The notes below the pieces were generated by a model. That model had not been told where the DNA came from, did no database searches, and saw only the letters and a program-made list of their open reading frames with translations. This document shows positions 39,631 through 47,663 of a DNA stretch of 54,295 nt, piece by piece. This DNA comes from Methylobacter sp. (GTDB lineage Bacteria; Pseudomonadota; Gammaproteobacteria; Methylococcales; Methylomonadaceae). The position numbers and the translations under genes are program-made. Numbering within the stretch: the first letter of the stretch is position 1; every line of letters starts with the position of its first letter. The stretch covers positions 1-54,295 of the forward strand of contig NZ_JALOCF010000028.1 in NCBI RefSeq assembly GCF_023227905.1, read 5' to 3'.

Positions 39631-40062
39631 TCATTCATCCCAACCTTCATCTTCCATCTGGTTAAAGCGCTCGGGGTCGGGACTCTTGTGTTGATTAATC
39701 GCTTTTGCTAACCAGCTGGACGGACCGGCTTTCATCTCATTTTGCAGGTCAACGATCAGATCAGTAATCTTGCCGCCTTCATGCACCTTGACCGGCTGTA
39801 TGCCTTTGGTGATCAGCTGGTTAATGGCCGAGCCGCCGACAGCTTGGCAATACACCGCCGCGCAGCCGTTCAGCAATTCAATCTTGACCGACAATTTATC
39901 TTCATTACCGTCCTGCTGGAGTTCGCCAAACTGGGCGGCTTCCAGCAATTGCGCATCGTCCATATTCACCGCATAAATCGCGAAAGACTTGGCCGAGCCG
40001 AAATGTTGGTTGACCGTTTCCATATCGGTCGTGGCAAACGCTATTTTTAATGCGGTTTCCAT
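39631..40062 (-). CDS. nifX: nitrogenase cofactor carrier NifX
   Basis: 143 aa from ATG 40062, preceded by GAGAGGAAGTTT; the frame is open to 40116, overlapping nifN, so a longer form is possible. NifX carries NifB-co and the VK-cluster between NifB and NifEN. Family marks are LKIAFATTDMETVNQHFGSA with the conserved His, AAVYCQAVGGSAINQLITKG and PSSWLAKAI. The C-terminal tail is acidic (NQMEDEGWDE). Third gene of the nifE operon. Confidence 0.93.
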   Translation of the reverse strand: METALKIAFATTDMETVNQHFGSAKSFAIYAVNMDDAQLLEAAQFGELQQDGNEDKLSVKIELLNGCAAVYCQAVGGSAINQLITKGIQPVKVHEGGKITDLIVDLQNEMKAGPSSWLAKAINQHKSPDPERFNQMEDEGWDE

Positions 40063-40106
40063 AAACTTCCTCTCATCAGTGCTTTGCACTATATGCATAC
40101 GTCTTG

Positions 40107-41516
40107 TTAATGACATGACAGCGCTTTACTTGAATTTAGCTCTGTTATTTCACTGGCCGGTTTTTGGCCGTATATCGAGCGGTAGACCGGGATTTCTTCA
40201 TGCGAATAATTGATGACCAAATTGGCTAAATCGAACAGCGTTTGCCGGGAACCCCGATAGCCGATCCAGGTTTTTTGATAGCCGCCGATGATGTCGTACA
40301 AGGGAAACCCGGCTCTTAAAATCGGCGTACCCAGCCTTTCGGCGGTATCGACGGCGTGAGAATTGCCGATCACCAGTTGCACCTTGTTGGCTTTGCCGAT
40401 CAGTTCCATATCTTCAAGATCGCCGATTTTGATGCTGGCGACGGAAATACGCGACAACAACGGAACATTGCAGGATGTGACGGCGGCCACGACTTCCGCG
40501 CCCATTTCCTGAACCTGATCGACAAACGCATTCAGTAAATCCGCATCGGCCGCAATCGCGATACGCAATTGGCCGAGCATAAAATGCGTGTCCAGCATCG
40601 CATCCTGCAACTGCGAGCGTTGCCGTTCAATACGCTCGGGCACGTCATGACCGCTGATTTCGGCTAATGCGGAAATCAGCGCATCATTGGCTTTTAAGCC
40701 GTAAAGATGATCAAGCGCATAGGTCGGCACGCCGGTTTTTTGTTCCAGTAATTCCGCGGCTTTGGCTAGCGATGGGCCGATAACGATGGTTGCCAGTGCA
40801 TCTCCCAATGTCGCCATTTCCGATATCAAGGTGCCGCCGATAGTCACCGGGCTGAAATCTTCATCGGTCAAACAGCCATCCAACGAATCGGAGATGTCCG
40901 GTACGAAAACCGGCCTGAGCTGGAATTGTTCGAAAATATCCCGAAGCGCTTCCAGGTCGCCGGGCGTCAGCATGTAATTAACCAGAACATTGACCTGGCG
41001 TTTTCTTTTTCCGGGGTAAGTTCCGGCTTCCTTGGCATCCGGCAACAAGGCGCGAATGATTTCGGTCAGCGTCGCGGCAAAACCGGTCTCGACACTGCCG
41101 GTAAAATCGGGCGTATTGACCGCGACGACGGCGACATCGGCAAATTCCGGGTTGGCTTCCCTGAATTCCCGGACATTCCGGTGCACATCGGCGCCTTGCG
41201 TTTCCGCCAGGCCGGTCGTCAAAATCGTAATCAGGGCAGGGCGGGATTTTTCGGCAATGGTCTTAATGCCTTCGACAACGTTTTCGTCCGCGCCCATCAC
41301 TGAACTGCCTTGATCCATTGCCGTGCTTTGCAATGGAATGGGCTCTCTGAAATGGCGCACGAAAAACACTTTGGCAAACGCGGTGCAGCCTTGCGAGCCG
41401 TGCAGCATCGGCATCGCACGGTTAAAGCCCAATGTCGCCAGCGAGCCGCCAATCGGCTGGCTGGCTTTCAGCGGATTGACCGATAGCGCTTTGTTTCTTT
41501 TCAGGATGTCAACCAT
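40107..41516 (-). CDS. nifN: FeMo-co scaffold subunit NifN
   Basis: 469 aa. With NifE it forms the NifEN scaffold where the precursor is converted to FeMo-co. Seen are VNPLKASQPIGGSLATLGFN, the conserved Cys in HGSQGCTAFAKVFFVRHF, and near the end LGTPILRAGFPLYDIIGGYQ. The ATG at 41516 follows GAGGAGGCGAGCA, which lies inside the last codons of nifE, so translation is coupled with an 8-base overlap. The frame is open upstream to 41678 but those residues are the reverse reading of a repeat. Confidence 0.96.
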   Translation of the reverse strand: MVDILKRNKALSVNPLKASQPIGGSLATLGFNRAMPMLHGSQGCTAFAKVFFVRHFREPIPLQSTAMDQGSSVMGADENVVEGIKTIAEKSRPALITILTTGLAETQGADVHRNVREFREANPEFADVAVVAVNTPDFTGSVETGFAATLTEIIRALLPDAKEAGTYPGKRKRQVNVLVNYMLTPGDLEALRDIFEQFQLRPVFVPDISDSLDGCLTDEDFSPVTIGGTLISEMATLGDALATIVIGPSLAKAAELLEQKTGVPTYALDHLYGLKANDALISALAEISGHDVPERIERQRSQLQDAMLDTHFMLGQLRIAIAADADLLNAFVDQVQEMGAEVVAAVTSCNVPLLSRISVASIKIGDLEDMELIGKANKVQLVIGNSHAVDTAERLGTPILRAGFPLYDIIGGYQKTWIGYRGSRQTLFDLANLVINYSHEEIPVYRSIYGQKPASEITELNSSKALSCH

Positions 41517-43005
41517 TGCTCGCCTCCTCGTCAATATTTGATACTGCTGAATTAAGAGTGGGCGCTCCTTCTCCCTGAGGGAGAAGGTTGGGATGAGGGG
41601 ATTCAAATAAGCTTTTTTCCTTATTTTTGACTTTCCACGGTGCAGGCGCTCTAACCGCCTCCCAGACCGGGCTTTCAATCGTCAATGCCAGCTGGCGCAC
41701 TAGTTCCAACATGCCTTGGTAGCCTTCATAACCGAATTCGCGTTCCTGGTTAATATCCAAAAACGGAACCTTGGCTTTTAACGCGGTGTACATGTTGCGG
41801 CCGCCGGCGATCAGGATGTCGGCCTTGTAATCATGGACGATTTTCAGCAAGGCTCTGGGGCTGCCATCGTCGATCATCACCGTATCTTCGCCCATCAATT
41901 CGCGGATTCTGGCTTTGTCTTCTTCAGTGGATTTCTTGGTGCCGGTCGCAACGACCACCATGCCCAAATCCTGCAACGCGGAAATCACCGACCAGCTTTT
42001 TACGCCGCCGGTAAACAGCAATACCCGTTTGCCTTTCAGGCGCGCTTTCCACGGCTCCAGCTCTTTCCTGATCCGGGTTTCTTCGCGCAGGATCAGTGCT
42101 TCGGTACGCTCCGTTAAATCCGGATCGTTAAGCACTCTGGCAAAATCCCGTAACGATTGGCTGGTGTCGGTAATGCCGTAGTAACTGCCTTCAAACCAGG
42201 GCGTGCCGTACTTTTGCTGTAACTTGCGGGCGACATTGACCATCGCTTTGGAGCACACCATCATATTGACTTCGGCTTTGTGCATGGTTTGCACTTCGCG
42301 GAACCTTGCATCGCCGGACAAGGTGCATAAGATGCGCAAACCCAGTTCATCGAACAGCGGCAGCACATGCCAGAATTCACCGGCGATGTTGTATTCGCCG
42401 ATCAGGTTAACGTCATGGATGATGATTTCAGCGCGTTGTACGGTTAACGGTAACGGATCGGGAGCGCGGGTGCCGATCACATGATTGACCATCGCGTCAC
42501 CGGCGATGCGGTTACCGAGATTCTTGGTGCCGTAAAATCCGGCTGAATCAATCGGCACCACCGGAACGCCCCAGCGCTCTTCGGCGGATTTGCAGACCGC
42601 GTTAATATCGTCGCCGACCAAGGCCGGAACGCAGGTGTTGTAAATAAATACGGCGGGCGGATGATAGCTGTCGATCGCCTGCTTGATCGCATGAAACAAA
42701 CGTTTTTCCGAACGTCCCATCACAATGTCCTGCTCGGTCAAATCGGTGGTCATACCGATGCGGTATAAAGCCGCGCCGGAAGAGCGCGTGCCCCGGTTAT
42801 CCCAGGAACTGCCCGCACAAGCGATAGGGCCGTGGACAATATGGGCGACATCGGCGATAGGCAACAGCGCAATCTGCGCTCCGTCAAACGCGCAACCGCC
42901 CGCCGAAGCGCCGGGCTTGGGTTTGGCGCAACCGGATTTTTCCTTCTTGTTATGCTCACAGGCAGGTTCGTCCAGCAGCGCGGCAATGTCTTTAGTTGAT
43001 TTCAT
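41509..43005 (-). CDS. nifE: FeMo-co scaffold subunit NifE
   Basis: 498 aa. Cluster cysteines are seen in GGCAFDGAQ, HGPIACAGSSWDNRG and YNTCVPALVGDDINAV; a further conserved region is YGITDTSQSLRDFARVL. The normal NifE fold ends near WEAVRAPAPWKVKNK (about residue 459). After it follow some 40 extra residues, including SPHPNLLPQGEGAP, which are the translation of a REP-type repeat (41563-41600). The ATG at 43005 is chosen; the TTG at 43017 is less likely. First gene of the nifE-nifN-nifX operon with a sigma54 promoter directly upstream. Confidence 0.95.
   Translation of the reverse strand: MKSTKDIAALLDEPACEHNKKEKSGCAKPKPGASAGGCAFDGAQIALLPIADVAHIVHGPIACAGSSWDNRGTRSSGAALYRIGMTTDLTEQDIVMGRSEKRLFHAIKQAIDSYHPPAVFIYNTCVPALVGDDINAVCKSAEERWGVPVVPIDSAGFYGTKNLGNRIAGDAMVNHVIGTRAPDPLPLTVQRAEIIIHDVNLIGEYNIAGEFWHVLPLFDELGLRILCTLSGDARFREVQTMHKAEVNMMVCSKAMVNVARKLQQKYGTPWFEGSYYGITDTSQSLRDFARVLNDPDLTERTEALILREETRIRKELEPWKARLKGKRVLLFTGGVKSWSVISALQDLGMVVVATGTKKSTEEDKARIRELMGEDTVMIDDGSPRALLKIVHDYKADILIAGGRNMYTALKAKVPFLDINQEREFGYEGYQGMLELVRQLALTIESPVWEAVRAPAPWKVKNKEKSLFESPHPNLLPQGEGAPTLNSAVSNIDEEASNG
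41563..41600. repeat. REP-type repeat inside the nifE 3' end
   Basis: CGCTCCTTCTCCCTGAGGGAGAAGG and TTGGGATGAGGGG: the CCTTCTCCCTGAGGGAGAAGG core is a perfect palindrome. This is the common bacterial repeat that reads PHPNLLP-GEG when translated. Here it is in frame with nifE. Confidence 0.8.
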
Positions 43006-43040
43006 GACTATGACCAAATGGCTTTGTTTGATTAAGCTAA

Positions 43041-43056
43041 AGCAAGCGTTGTGCCA
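43041..43056 (-). promoter_or_regulatory. sigma54 (-24/-12) promoter of nifE
   Basis: On the minus strand TGGCAC-AACGC-TTGCT, a perfect match to TGGCAC-N5-TTGCW. The predicted transcript start is near 43030, about 25 bases before the nifE ATG. Confidence 0.93.
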
Positions 43057-43100
43057 TTTTGTATAATGTTGAAATTATTGGGGTTTGTTGAGTATGGTTT

Positions 43101-43116
43101 TGTAGGAAAGCTTACA
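43101..43116. promoter_or_regulatory. NifA upstream activator site of nifE
   Basis: TGT, ten bases AGGAAAGCTT, ACA: perfect consensus. It lies only about 45 bases from the -24 element, closer than usual. The divergent toxin gene starts 75 bases on the other side. Confidence 0.8.
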
Positions 43117-43190
43117 AAGCTGCTGGAGGGGTATGACAGGCAGTCAGAATGATATTGCAAAAATACGGCATTGCCGTATGATTTGTTTTT

Positions 43191-43505
43191 ATGTTCACCG
43201 TAATAGAAACTCCCATTTTTCAAAAATATGCTGCCGATATATGGTCGGATGCCGAGCGTGAGGCGTTTATTAATTGGTTGGCCATCAATCCCGAAGCCGG
43301 CGATGTTATTCCAGGTACGGCCGGGTTGAGAAAAGTACGTTGGTCGCGTCAGGGTATGGGCAAGCGAGGCGGTGTGCGGGTGATTTATTTCAATCGATTG
43401 GAAGAGGGGGTGATTTGGTTGCTGATTATTTACGCCAAAGCTAAATTCGATAATCTTCCTGTTGCAGTTTTGAATGCGCTAAAAGAGGAAATCAACAATG
43501 GATAA
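43191..43505 (+). CDS. RelE/HigB-type toxin
   Basis: 104 aa. The RelE-like fold shows ETPIFQKYAADIWSDAEREA, AGLRKVRWSRQGMGKRGGVR and VIYFNRLEEGVIWLLIIYAK, with the basic catalytic patch RWSRQGMGKRGG. Probably a ribosome-dependent mRNA interferase. It precedes its antitoxin and overlaps it by 8 bases, the HigBA/NadS order. It diverges from nifE across a 185-base region. Confidence 0.88.
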   Translation: MFTVIETPIFQKYAADIWSDAEREAFINWLAINPEAGDVIPGTAGLRKVRWSRQGMGKRGGVRVIYFNRLEEGVIWLLIIYAKAKFDNLPVAVLNALKEEINNG

Positions 43506-43779
43506 AGAAACCGAACAATTTTATGAAGACCTGTTGCAGTCCGTTCGTGAAATGAAAGGAAACCAGCGTGCTAAAGAAACGGCGGTTCCAGTGTCACGGG
43601 TACTCGCGGCGAGAAGCAAAACCGGCTTATCGCAAGTGCAATTTGCCAAACTGCTAGGCGTTTCAGTCCGTACTTTGCAAGATTGGGAGCAAGGCCGCCG
43701 CGAACCTTCCGGCGCGGCTAAAACATTGCTGCGAATTGCCGAGCAGCATCCAGAGGCATTACGGGATTTGGCGGCTTAA
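43498..43779 (+). CDS. NadS-type HTH antitoxin
   Basis: 93 aa with an Xre-like helix-turn-helix: SRVLAARSKTGLSQVQFAKL, LGVSVRTLQDWEQGRREPSG, then AKTLLRIAEQHPEALRDL. The family neutralises RelE-type toxins and represses the operon. Intact. Its operator would lie in the nifE-toxin intergenic region and could affect, or be affected by, NifA binding there. 43780-44000 is AT-rich with no gene. Confidence 0.9.
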   Translation: MDKETEQFYEDLLQSVREMKGNQRAKETAVPVSRVLAARSKTGLSQVQFAKLLGVSVRTLQDWEQGRREPSGAAKTLLRIAEQHPEALRDLAA

Positions 43780-44000
43780 GGCTTATTGTGATTACCCATA
43801 GACCGATAAAACTCAGTCCCGAGCGTTTGGTGTACCTAATTTGAATTTATGGCATGATTGAAAAAGAGTGCATGTAGATACCCTGTAGAATTGTTTTACT
43901 CGAAGAGGCTTTGAGAGGGATGTAAATTCAACCTCGAAGTTCAATCCTAGTATTTATATGACGTAATACGTTACGCTTTTACACTCTCCTTAAATTTAAA

Positions 44001-44754
44001 ATGAAATCGCAATTGTCTAGTTTCATCACAACTTCTCGATACAGCAATGCGAGAGAATTATTGTTAACGAGTAGAATAAAATACGACCTGCTGCTGGCAG
44101 CGGCACTTCACGGTTACGATTTTACTAATCTATACGCCAACAGTTGATTGTGATGGATTTGATTTAATTTTCGATGATCGACGCACACTTGTACCCATCC
44201 AGCTTAAATCCGTCTTCGTCGATACCAATAATATAAAAAAACGCCGAAAAAGACCCAAAGATAGATGGGAAATCCACCGGAAATTGATTCGTCCACTATT
44301 TTCTAACTTGGAAGGTTTTCGCCTTCATTCACCATCTTATGGCGCGGGGCGGGGCGGTGGAATTTTGCTCGTTAACATTAAGGAGGAATATCATCGCGAA
44401 TCATTGGAAATCAGCTACTTCTACTGCGACTTCTTAGTACTTCACCTCTTTCTTGAAAATTTAATTCAACCGAAAAAAATTTCTCCATCCAAAATTAATG
44501 ATCTCAAATACGAAATAATCGACACAATGGACGGCAAGTTTTGGTTACCCAAGTGGGCTTTCGTAAAAGCCAAATCCCCTGAGCATTTACTTGCATTAGC
44601 GGGATTAGGCAGCAGAGTGAGTAGCTTATGGAGAGAATATATGTATGAATTATTGTGTTGCAAAAACATCCCAAGCTTCCAGTCTGAACTTGGTTCCGAA
44701 TATGAAATGAGAGAATATATAAAAGAGCAAGTTAATAAATTGATAGACAATTAG
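44001..44754 (+). pseudogene. frameshifted nuclease-like (PD-(D/E)XK-type) gene
   Basis: The ATG at 44001 starts MKSQLSSFITTSRYSNAREL and runs 48 codons (...RIKYDLLLAAALHGYD) to a TGA at 44145. In the +1 frame the reading continues TPTVDCDGFDLIFDDRRTLV, PIQLKSVF and onward to the stop at 44754. CDGFDLIF followed by PIQLKS is the D...(Q/E)xK active-site pattern of PD-(D/E)XK nucleases. The two parts join into one protein of about 250 aa if one frame change near 44105-44140 is assumed. The second part has in-frame ATGs at 44284 and later, but those would lack the active site. Family beyond this unknown. Confidence 0.6.
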
Positions 44755-44880
44755 CATAAGCTCGGATGAAACGCAGAAACAAATAGGAACAGGTCTTTTA
44801 TTTTTGCAGAAAATCAAACCCATAAAACACAAATTCACCATTAAAGCCCCAACCTCTAACCCATCAGACGGAACCCTCTC

Positions 44881-45645
44881 ATGAAAATAATCTCCTGGAA
44901 TGTCAACGGCGTTCGCGCTGTGCAAAGCAAAGGCTTTGCCGAAACGCTTAAGCTGCTTGATGCCGACTGCATTCTGTTGCAGGAAACCAAGGCCCAGGCC
45001 GATCAGATCGATAAGGCGCTGCAGGGCATCGACGGCTACAAGATTTATTCCTGCTGTGCCGAACGCAAGGGTTATTCAGGCGTCACCATCTTGTCCCGGA
45101 AAGAGCCGCTGCAAGTTATCAGCAATATCGGCATTGCCGAGCATGATCTGGAAGGCCGCGTGATCGTTGCCGAATTCGAAAATTTTTATCTGCTCGACGT
45201 GTATGTGCCTAATTCCGGCGAGGCCTTGGCCCGGCTGGATTACCGCCAAACTTGGGATCGCGAATTTTTGGCCTATTGTCAGCAACTGCAAAGCAAGAAA
45301 CCGCTGATCGCTTGCGGCGATTTTAATGTCGCGCACCGGGAAATCGATATTGCCCGCCCGAAGCCGAATTACAATAAATCGTCCGGCTATACCCAAGTTG
45401 AAATCGACGGTTTCAGCCGTTTTCTCGACGCCGGACTGGTCGATACTTTTCGGCATTTCCATCCCGATACCGTTGCTTACAGTTGGTGGAGTTTCCGCGC
45501 CGGGGCCAGGGCAAAAAACGTCGGGTGGCGGATCGATTACGTGCTGACCAGTGAAACGATTGTCGACAAAGTCAAACAGGCCTTTATTCTGCCGGAGATT
45601 CTCGGCTCGGATCATTGCCCGGTCGGCATCGAGATAGATCTTTAA
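44881..45645 (+). CDS. xth: exodeoxyribonuclease III
   Basis: 254 aa. DNA-repair AP endonuclease/3' exonuclease. MKIISWNVNGVRAVQSKGFA, LLQETKAQADQID, YSGVTILSRKEPL, CGDFNVAHREIDIARPK and the end GSDHCPVGIEIDL are the classical motifs, with Glu, Asn, Asp and His of the active site. Full length. Three bases before the glycosylase gene, so a base-excision-repair pair. No obvious link to nif. Confidence 0.94.
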   Translation: MKIISWNVNGVRAVQSKGFAETLKLLDADCILLQETKAQADQIDKALQGIDGYKIYSCCAERKGYSGVTILSRKEPLQVISNIGIAEHDLEGRVIVAEFENFYLLDVYVPNSGEALARLDYRQTWDREFLAYCQQLQSKKPLIACGDFNVAHREIDIARPKPNYNKSSGYTQVEIDGFSRFLDAGLVDTFRHFHPDTVAYSWWSFRAGARAKNVGWRIDYVLTSETIVDKVKQAFILPEILGSDHCPVGIEIDL

Positions 45646-45648
45646 ATT

Positions 45649-46281
45649 ATGCCTAAACGCGAACAACTGATGCGGGCTCATCGAACCGCATTATTCAATT
45701 GCAGCAAATGCCCCGAAATGATCGGGCCGGTCGTGAGCGGCAGCCCGGTATTATCGAAGATTTTACTGATCGGTCAGGCGCCCGGCGATAAGGAAGGCGG
45801 TTTCGGCAAACCGTTTGCCTGGACGGCCGGTAAAACGATGTTCAAATGGTTTGAGCGTATCGGGCTGGATGAGGAGACTTTTCGGCAGCGTGTTTATATG
45901 GCTGCGGTGTGCCGCTGCTTTCCGGGTAAAAATCCGAAGGGCGGCGATCGTGTGCCTAGCCCGGCTGAAATCGGTCATTGCGCAGGCTGGCTGCAAGCGG
46001 AAGTCGATTTGCTTAAGCCCGATTTGATTCTGCCGGTCGGCAAACTGGCGATCGGCCAGCTAATGCCAGTCAAAAAGCTGAATGATGTGATCGGTAAGCT
46101 TCATCCTGTCACTTTTCATGGTCACCGCACAGAGGCGATCCCTCTGCCGCATCCGTCCGGCGCGTCGACGTGGCATAGAACTGAAGCGGGTCTTGCGCTG
46201 CTGGAATCGGCATTGACGATTTTGCAGAATCATCCGTCTTGGCGGCAAATTTGCCGAGATTGTGCGCTTGAGGACAAGTAG
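45649..46281 (+). CDS. uracil-DNA glycosylase family protein
   Basis: 210 aa of the UDG superfamily (family 4/5-like). Motif A is LLIGQAPGDKEGGFGKPFAW, motif B is PLPHPSGASTWHR. The cluster cysteines of family 4 appear partly as CSKCPEM and AAVCRCFPG, so an Fe-S cluster is possible. LILPVGKLAIGQL is typical. Co-transcribed with xth, in line with repair of uracil then cutting at the abasic site. Confidence 0.85.
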   Translation: MPKREQLMRAHRTALFNCSKCPEMIGPVVSGSPVLSKILLIGQAPGDKEGGFGKPFAWTAGKTMFKWFERIGLDEETFRQRVYMAAVCRCFPGKNPKGGDRVPSPAEIGHCAGWLQAEVDLLKPDLILPVGKLAIGQLMPVKKLNDVIGKLHPVTFHGHRTEAIPLPHPSGASTWHRTEAGLALLESALTILQNHPSWRQICRDCALEDK

Positions 46282-46326
46282 TCGTATCTAAAAGATCGTG
46301 TCGTTTCGTTCGGAACGTTGCCAGTT

Positions 46327-46359
46327 AGACCTTCCAGGTTTTGAAAACCTGGAAGGTCT
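46327..46359. repeat. AGACCTTCCAGG palindrome, copy 2
   Basis: AGACCTTCCAGGTTTT-G-AAAACCTGGAAGGTCT, a perfect 16-base-arm palindrome. Same as 7853-7885 apart from the centre. Between converging genes, it may end both transcripts, though no T-run follows. Confidence 0.8.
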
Positions 46360-46373
46360 GCCATGCGTATGGA

Positions 46374-46592
46374 TTAAACCCGCAACAACGCCTTAGCCAT
46401 TCTTTCAGAAAGTTGCTCTTCGACGAATTGCGGTTCGTTGGGCGGATAAAGCTCCACTTCATCCAGTTCAAAGTTATATTCTTTGCCCAATGTGATCAGT
46501 TCTCGGATTTTTTGTACGGCTAACAGTTTCTCTTTTAGTTCAGCATCTGTTTTCGCCATCTCAGAGAAGGCTTTTATTTGTGCAATTGACAT
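46374..46592 (-). CDS. Nif11-like domain peptide
   Basis: 72 aa. MSIAQIKAFSEMAKTDAELK and EKLLAVQKIRELITLGKEYN, FELDEVEL match the Nif11 domain, known from small proteins in nif clusters and from leader peptides of RiPP precursors. The C-terminus (YPPNEPQFVEEQLSERMAKA) has no Cys and no GG-type cleavage motif, so a RiPP precursor role is unlikely. AAAGGAGTCAACACC precedes the ATG. It is the last gene of the nifHDK-side minus-strand series. Confidence 0.75.
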   Translation of the reverse strand: MSIAQIKAFSEMAKTDAELKEKLLAVQKIRELITLGKEYNFELDEVELYPPNEPQFVEEQLSERMAKALLRV

Positions 46593-46652
46593 GGTGTTGA
46601 CTCCTTTTGTTGAAAATTACTGCAATGCAGTTGATGAAAAACTCAGTGTTCG

Positions 46653-47663
46653 CTACACGCTGTAAGGCGTGTCAATCCAGTCTTTAAGTACTGCGACGTC
46701 GCGTTCGGGCAGGTAAGAAAAATCCCCGCTAATGTCTTTATAAACCGCCACGCCGCAGTTCGGGGAAACCAGCTTGCCTTTGACCATGTAAAAGAACCAG
46801 GCAAACGGGTAACCGGCTTGGCGATCAAAACGGGCTAGCAGACTATGCAATGCGGTGCCTTTTCTACCGTTAATGTCTTCCAGTTGCGGGACGTTTTTTT
46901 GCTGGGTGTTGATCAGTTCGACGTTGATTATTTGCTCGCCGAAACGCCCGGTATGCCGGAAAGGTCGGACAATCCAGTCATCGGAAAGCACGGCTTTTTG
47001 CTGGGCGCTGCTGCGGTTCCAGTCGTCCATAAAGCGCTGTGCCGGATGCTCGCTGACATGGTATTTATTGATTTCATCCATGAAAACCGACACGTCAGTT
47101 TTACGTCGATAAGAATAACGTGACGACTGCATGGATGCAGGAGGTAGAGCCATGCCGGGAGCAATTGCCGAGGTTCCAATGCAGAATGTTTCTATGCATT
47201 CCGGGTCCAGTGGATCAATAAATTCTTCCAGATCCTCCGGCGGATAGTCGCCATTAACAAGCAGCCGATCCGACATCTCATGGGTTTTATCAATGTCGAT
47301 CTGGATGAATTGTTCCGCTTTAGCGCCGGTTTGGATCACAAAATAAAGGGTGTTGCCGGTCTGCCGGGTGGCGATGAACTTTTGTTCCCGTGCATGATCG
47401 ATCAGGGTTTGCAGATCTTTGCCGCACTCGATGTAAGTACGCTCGGTCCATTCGATCAAATTGTTGGCAATGCGTTTTCCGCTCATATCGACAATGCCGC
47501 CCAGCCGATACCATTCTTCGCCGGTTTTGGCCAAGCGAATGGGGTAGCCGGGATTCAACGCTTGAAGCTTGGAAAGTAGTAGTTCGTCTTCATGGTCTGG
47601 CAGGGTGTGCTTACAGATTTTTGCAAGCTGTTGCCCGTCAAGTTGAAAAGGTTGGTCAGTCAT
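46653..47663 (-). CDS. nif-associated hypothetical protein with in-frame repeat insert
   Basis: 336 aa in the place next to the LRV gene. No known domain; DELLLSKLQALNPGYPIRLA, GIVDMSGKRIANNLIEWTER and the C-terminus SLLARFDRQAGYPFAWFFYM, DWIDTPYSV look like an ordinary soluble protein. Residues about 165-181 (TSAIAPGMALPPASMQS) are encoded by a copy of the window's dispersed module (47124-47172) and probably form an added loop. The start overlaps the LRV gene end by 8 bases. Function unknown. Confidence 0.75.
   Translation of the reverse strand: MTDQPFQLDGQQLAKICKHTLPDHEDELLLSKLQALNPGYPIRLAKTGEEWYRLGGIVDMSGKRIANNLIEWTERTYIECGKDLQTLIDHAREQKFIATRQTGNTLYFVIQTGAKAEQFIQIDIDKTHEMSDRLLVNGDYPPEDLEEFIDPLDPECIETFCIGTSAIAPGMALPPASMQSSRYSYRRKTDVSVFMDEINKYHVSEHPAQRFMDDWNRSSAQQKAVLSDDWIVRPFRHTGRFGEQIINVELINTQQKNVPQLEDINGRKGTALHSLLARFDRQAGYPFAWFFYMVKGKLVSPNCGVAVYKDISGDFSYLPERDVAVLKDWIDTPYSV
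47124..47172. repeat. dispersed module inserted in a coding region
   Basis: CGACTGCATGGATGCAGGAGG, TAGAGC-CATGCCG, GGAGCAATTGCCGAG: the same order and nearly the same bases as the inserts at 20159-20205 and 50247-50293, in reverse. Here it leaves the 336-aa reading frame open. Confidence 0.85.

Noticed and set aside
41517..41678. N-terminal extension of NifN up to 41678
   Set aside because: The residues come from the reverse reading of a REP repeat within nifE; the ATG at 41516 has a strong ribosome site and gives the normal NifN start.
44284..44754. Intact 156-aa gene starting at ATG 44284
   Set aside because: The frame continues upstream with protein-like sequence joined to a shifted N-terminal part, so this is only the 3' part of a broken gene.
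46374..46592. Nif11 peptide as a RiPP precursor
   Set aside because: No cleavage motif, no Cys/Ser/Thr-rich core and no modification enzymes nearby.
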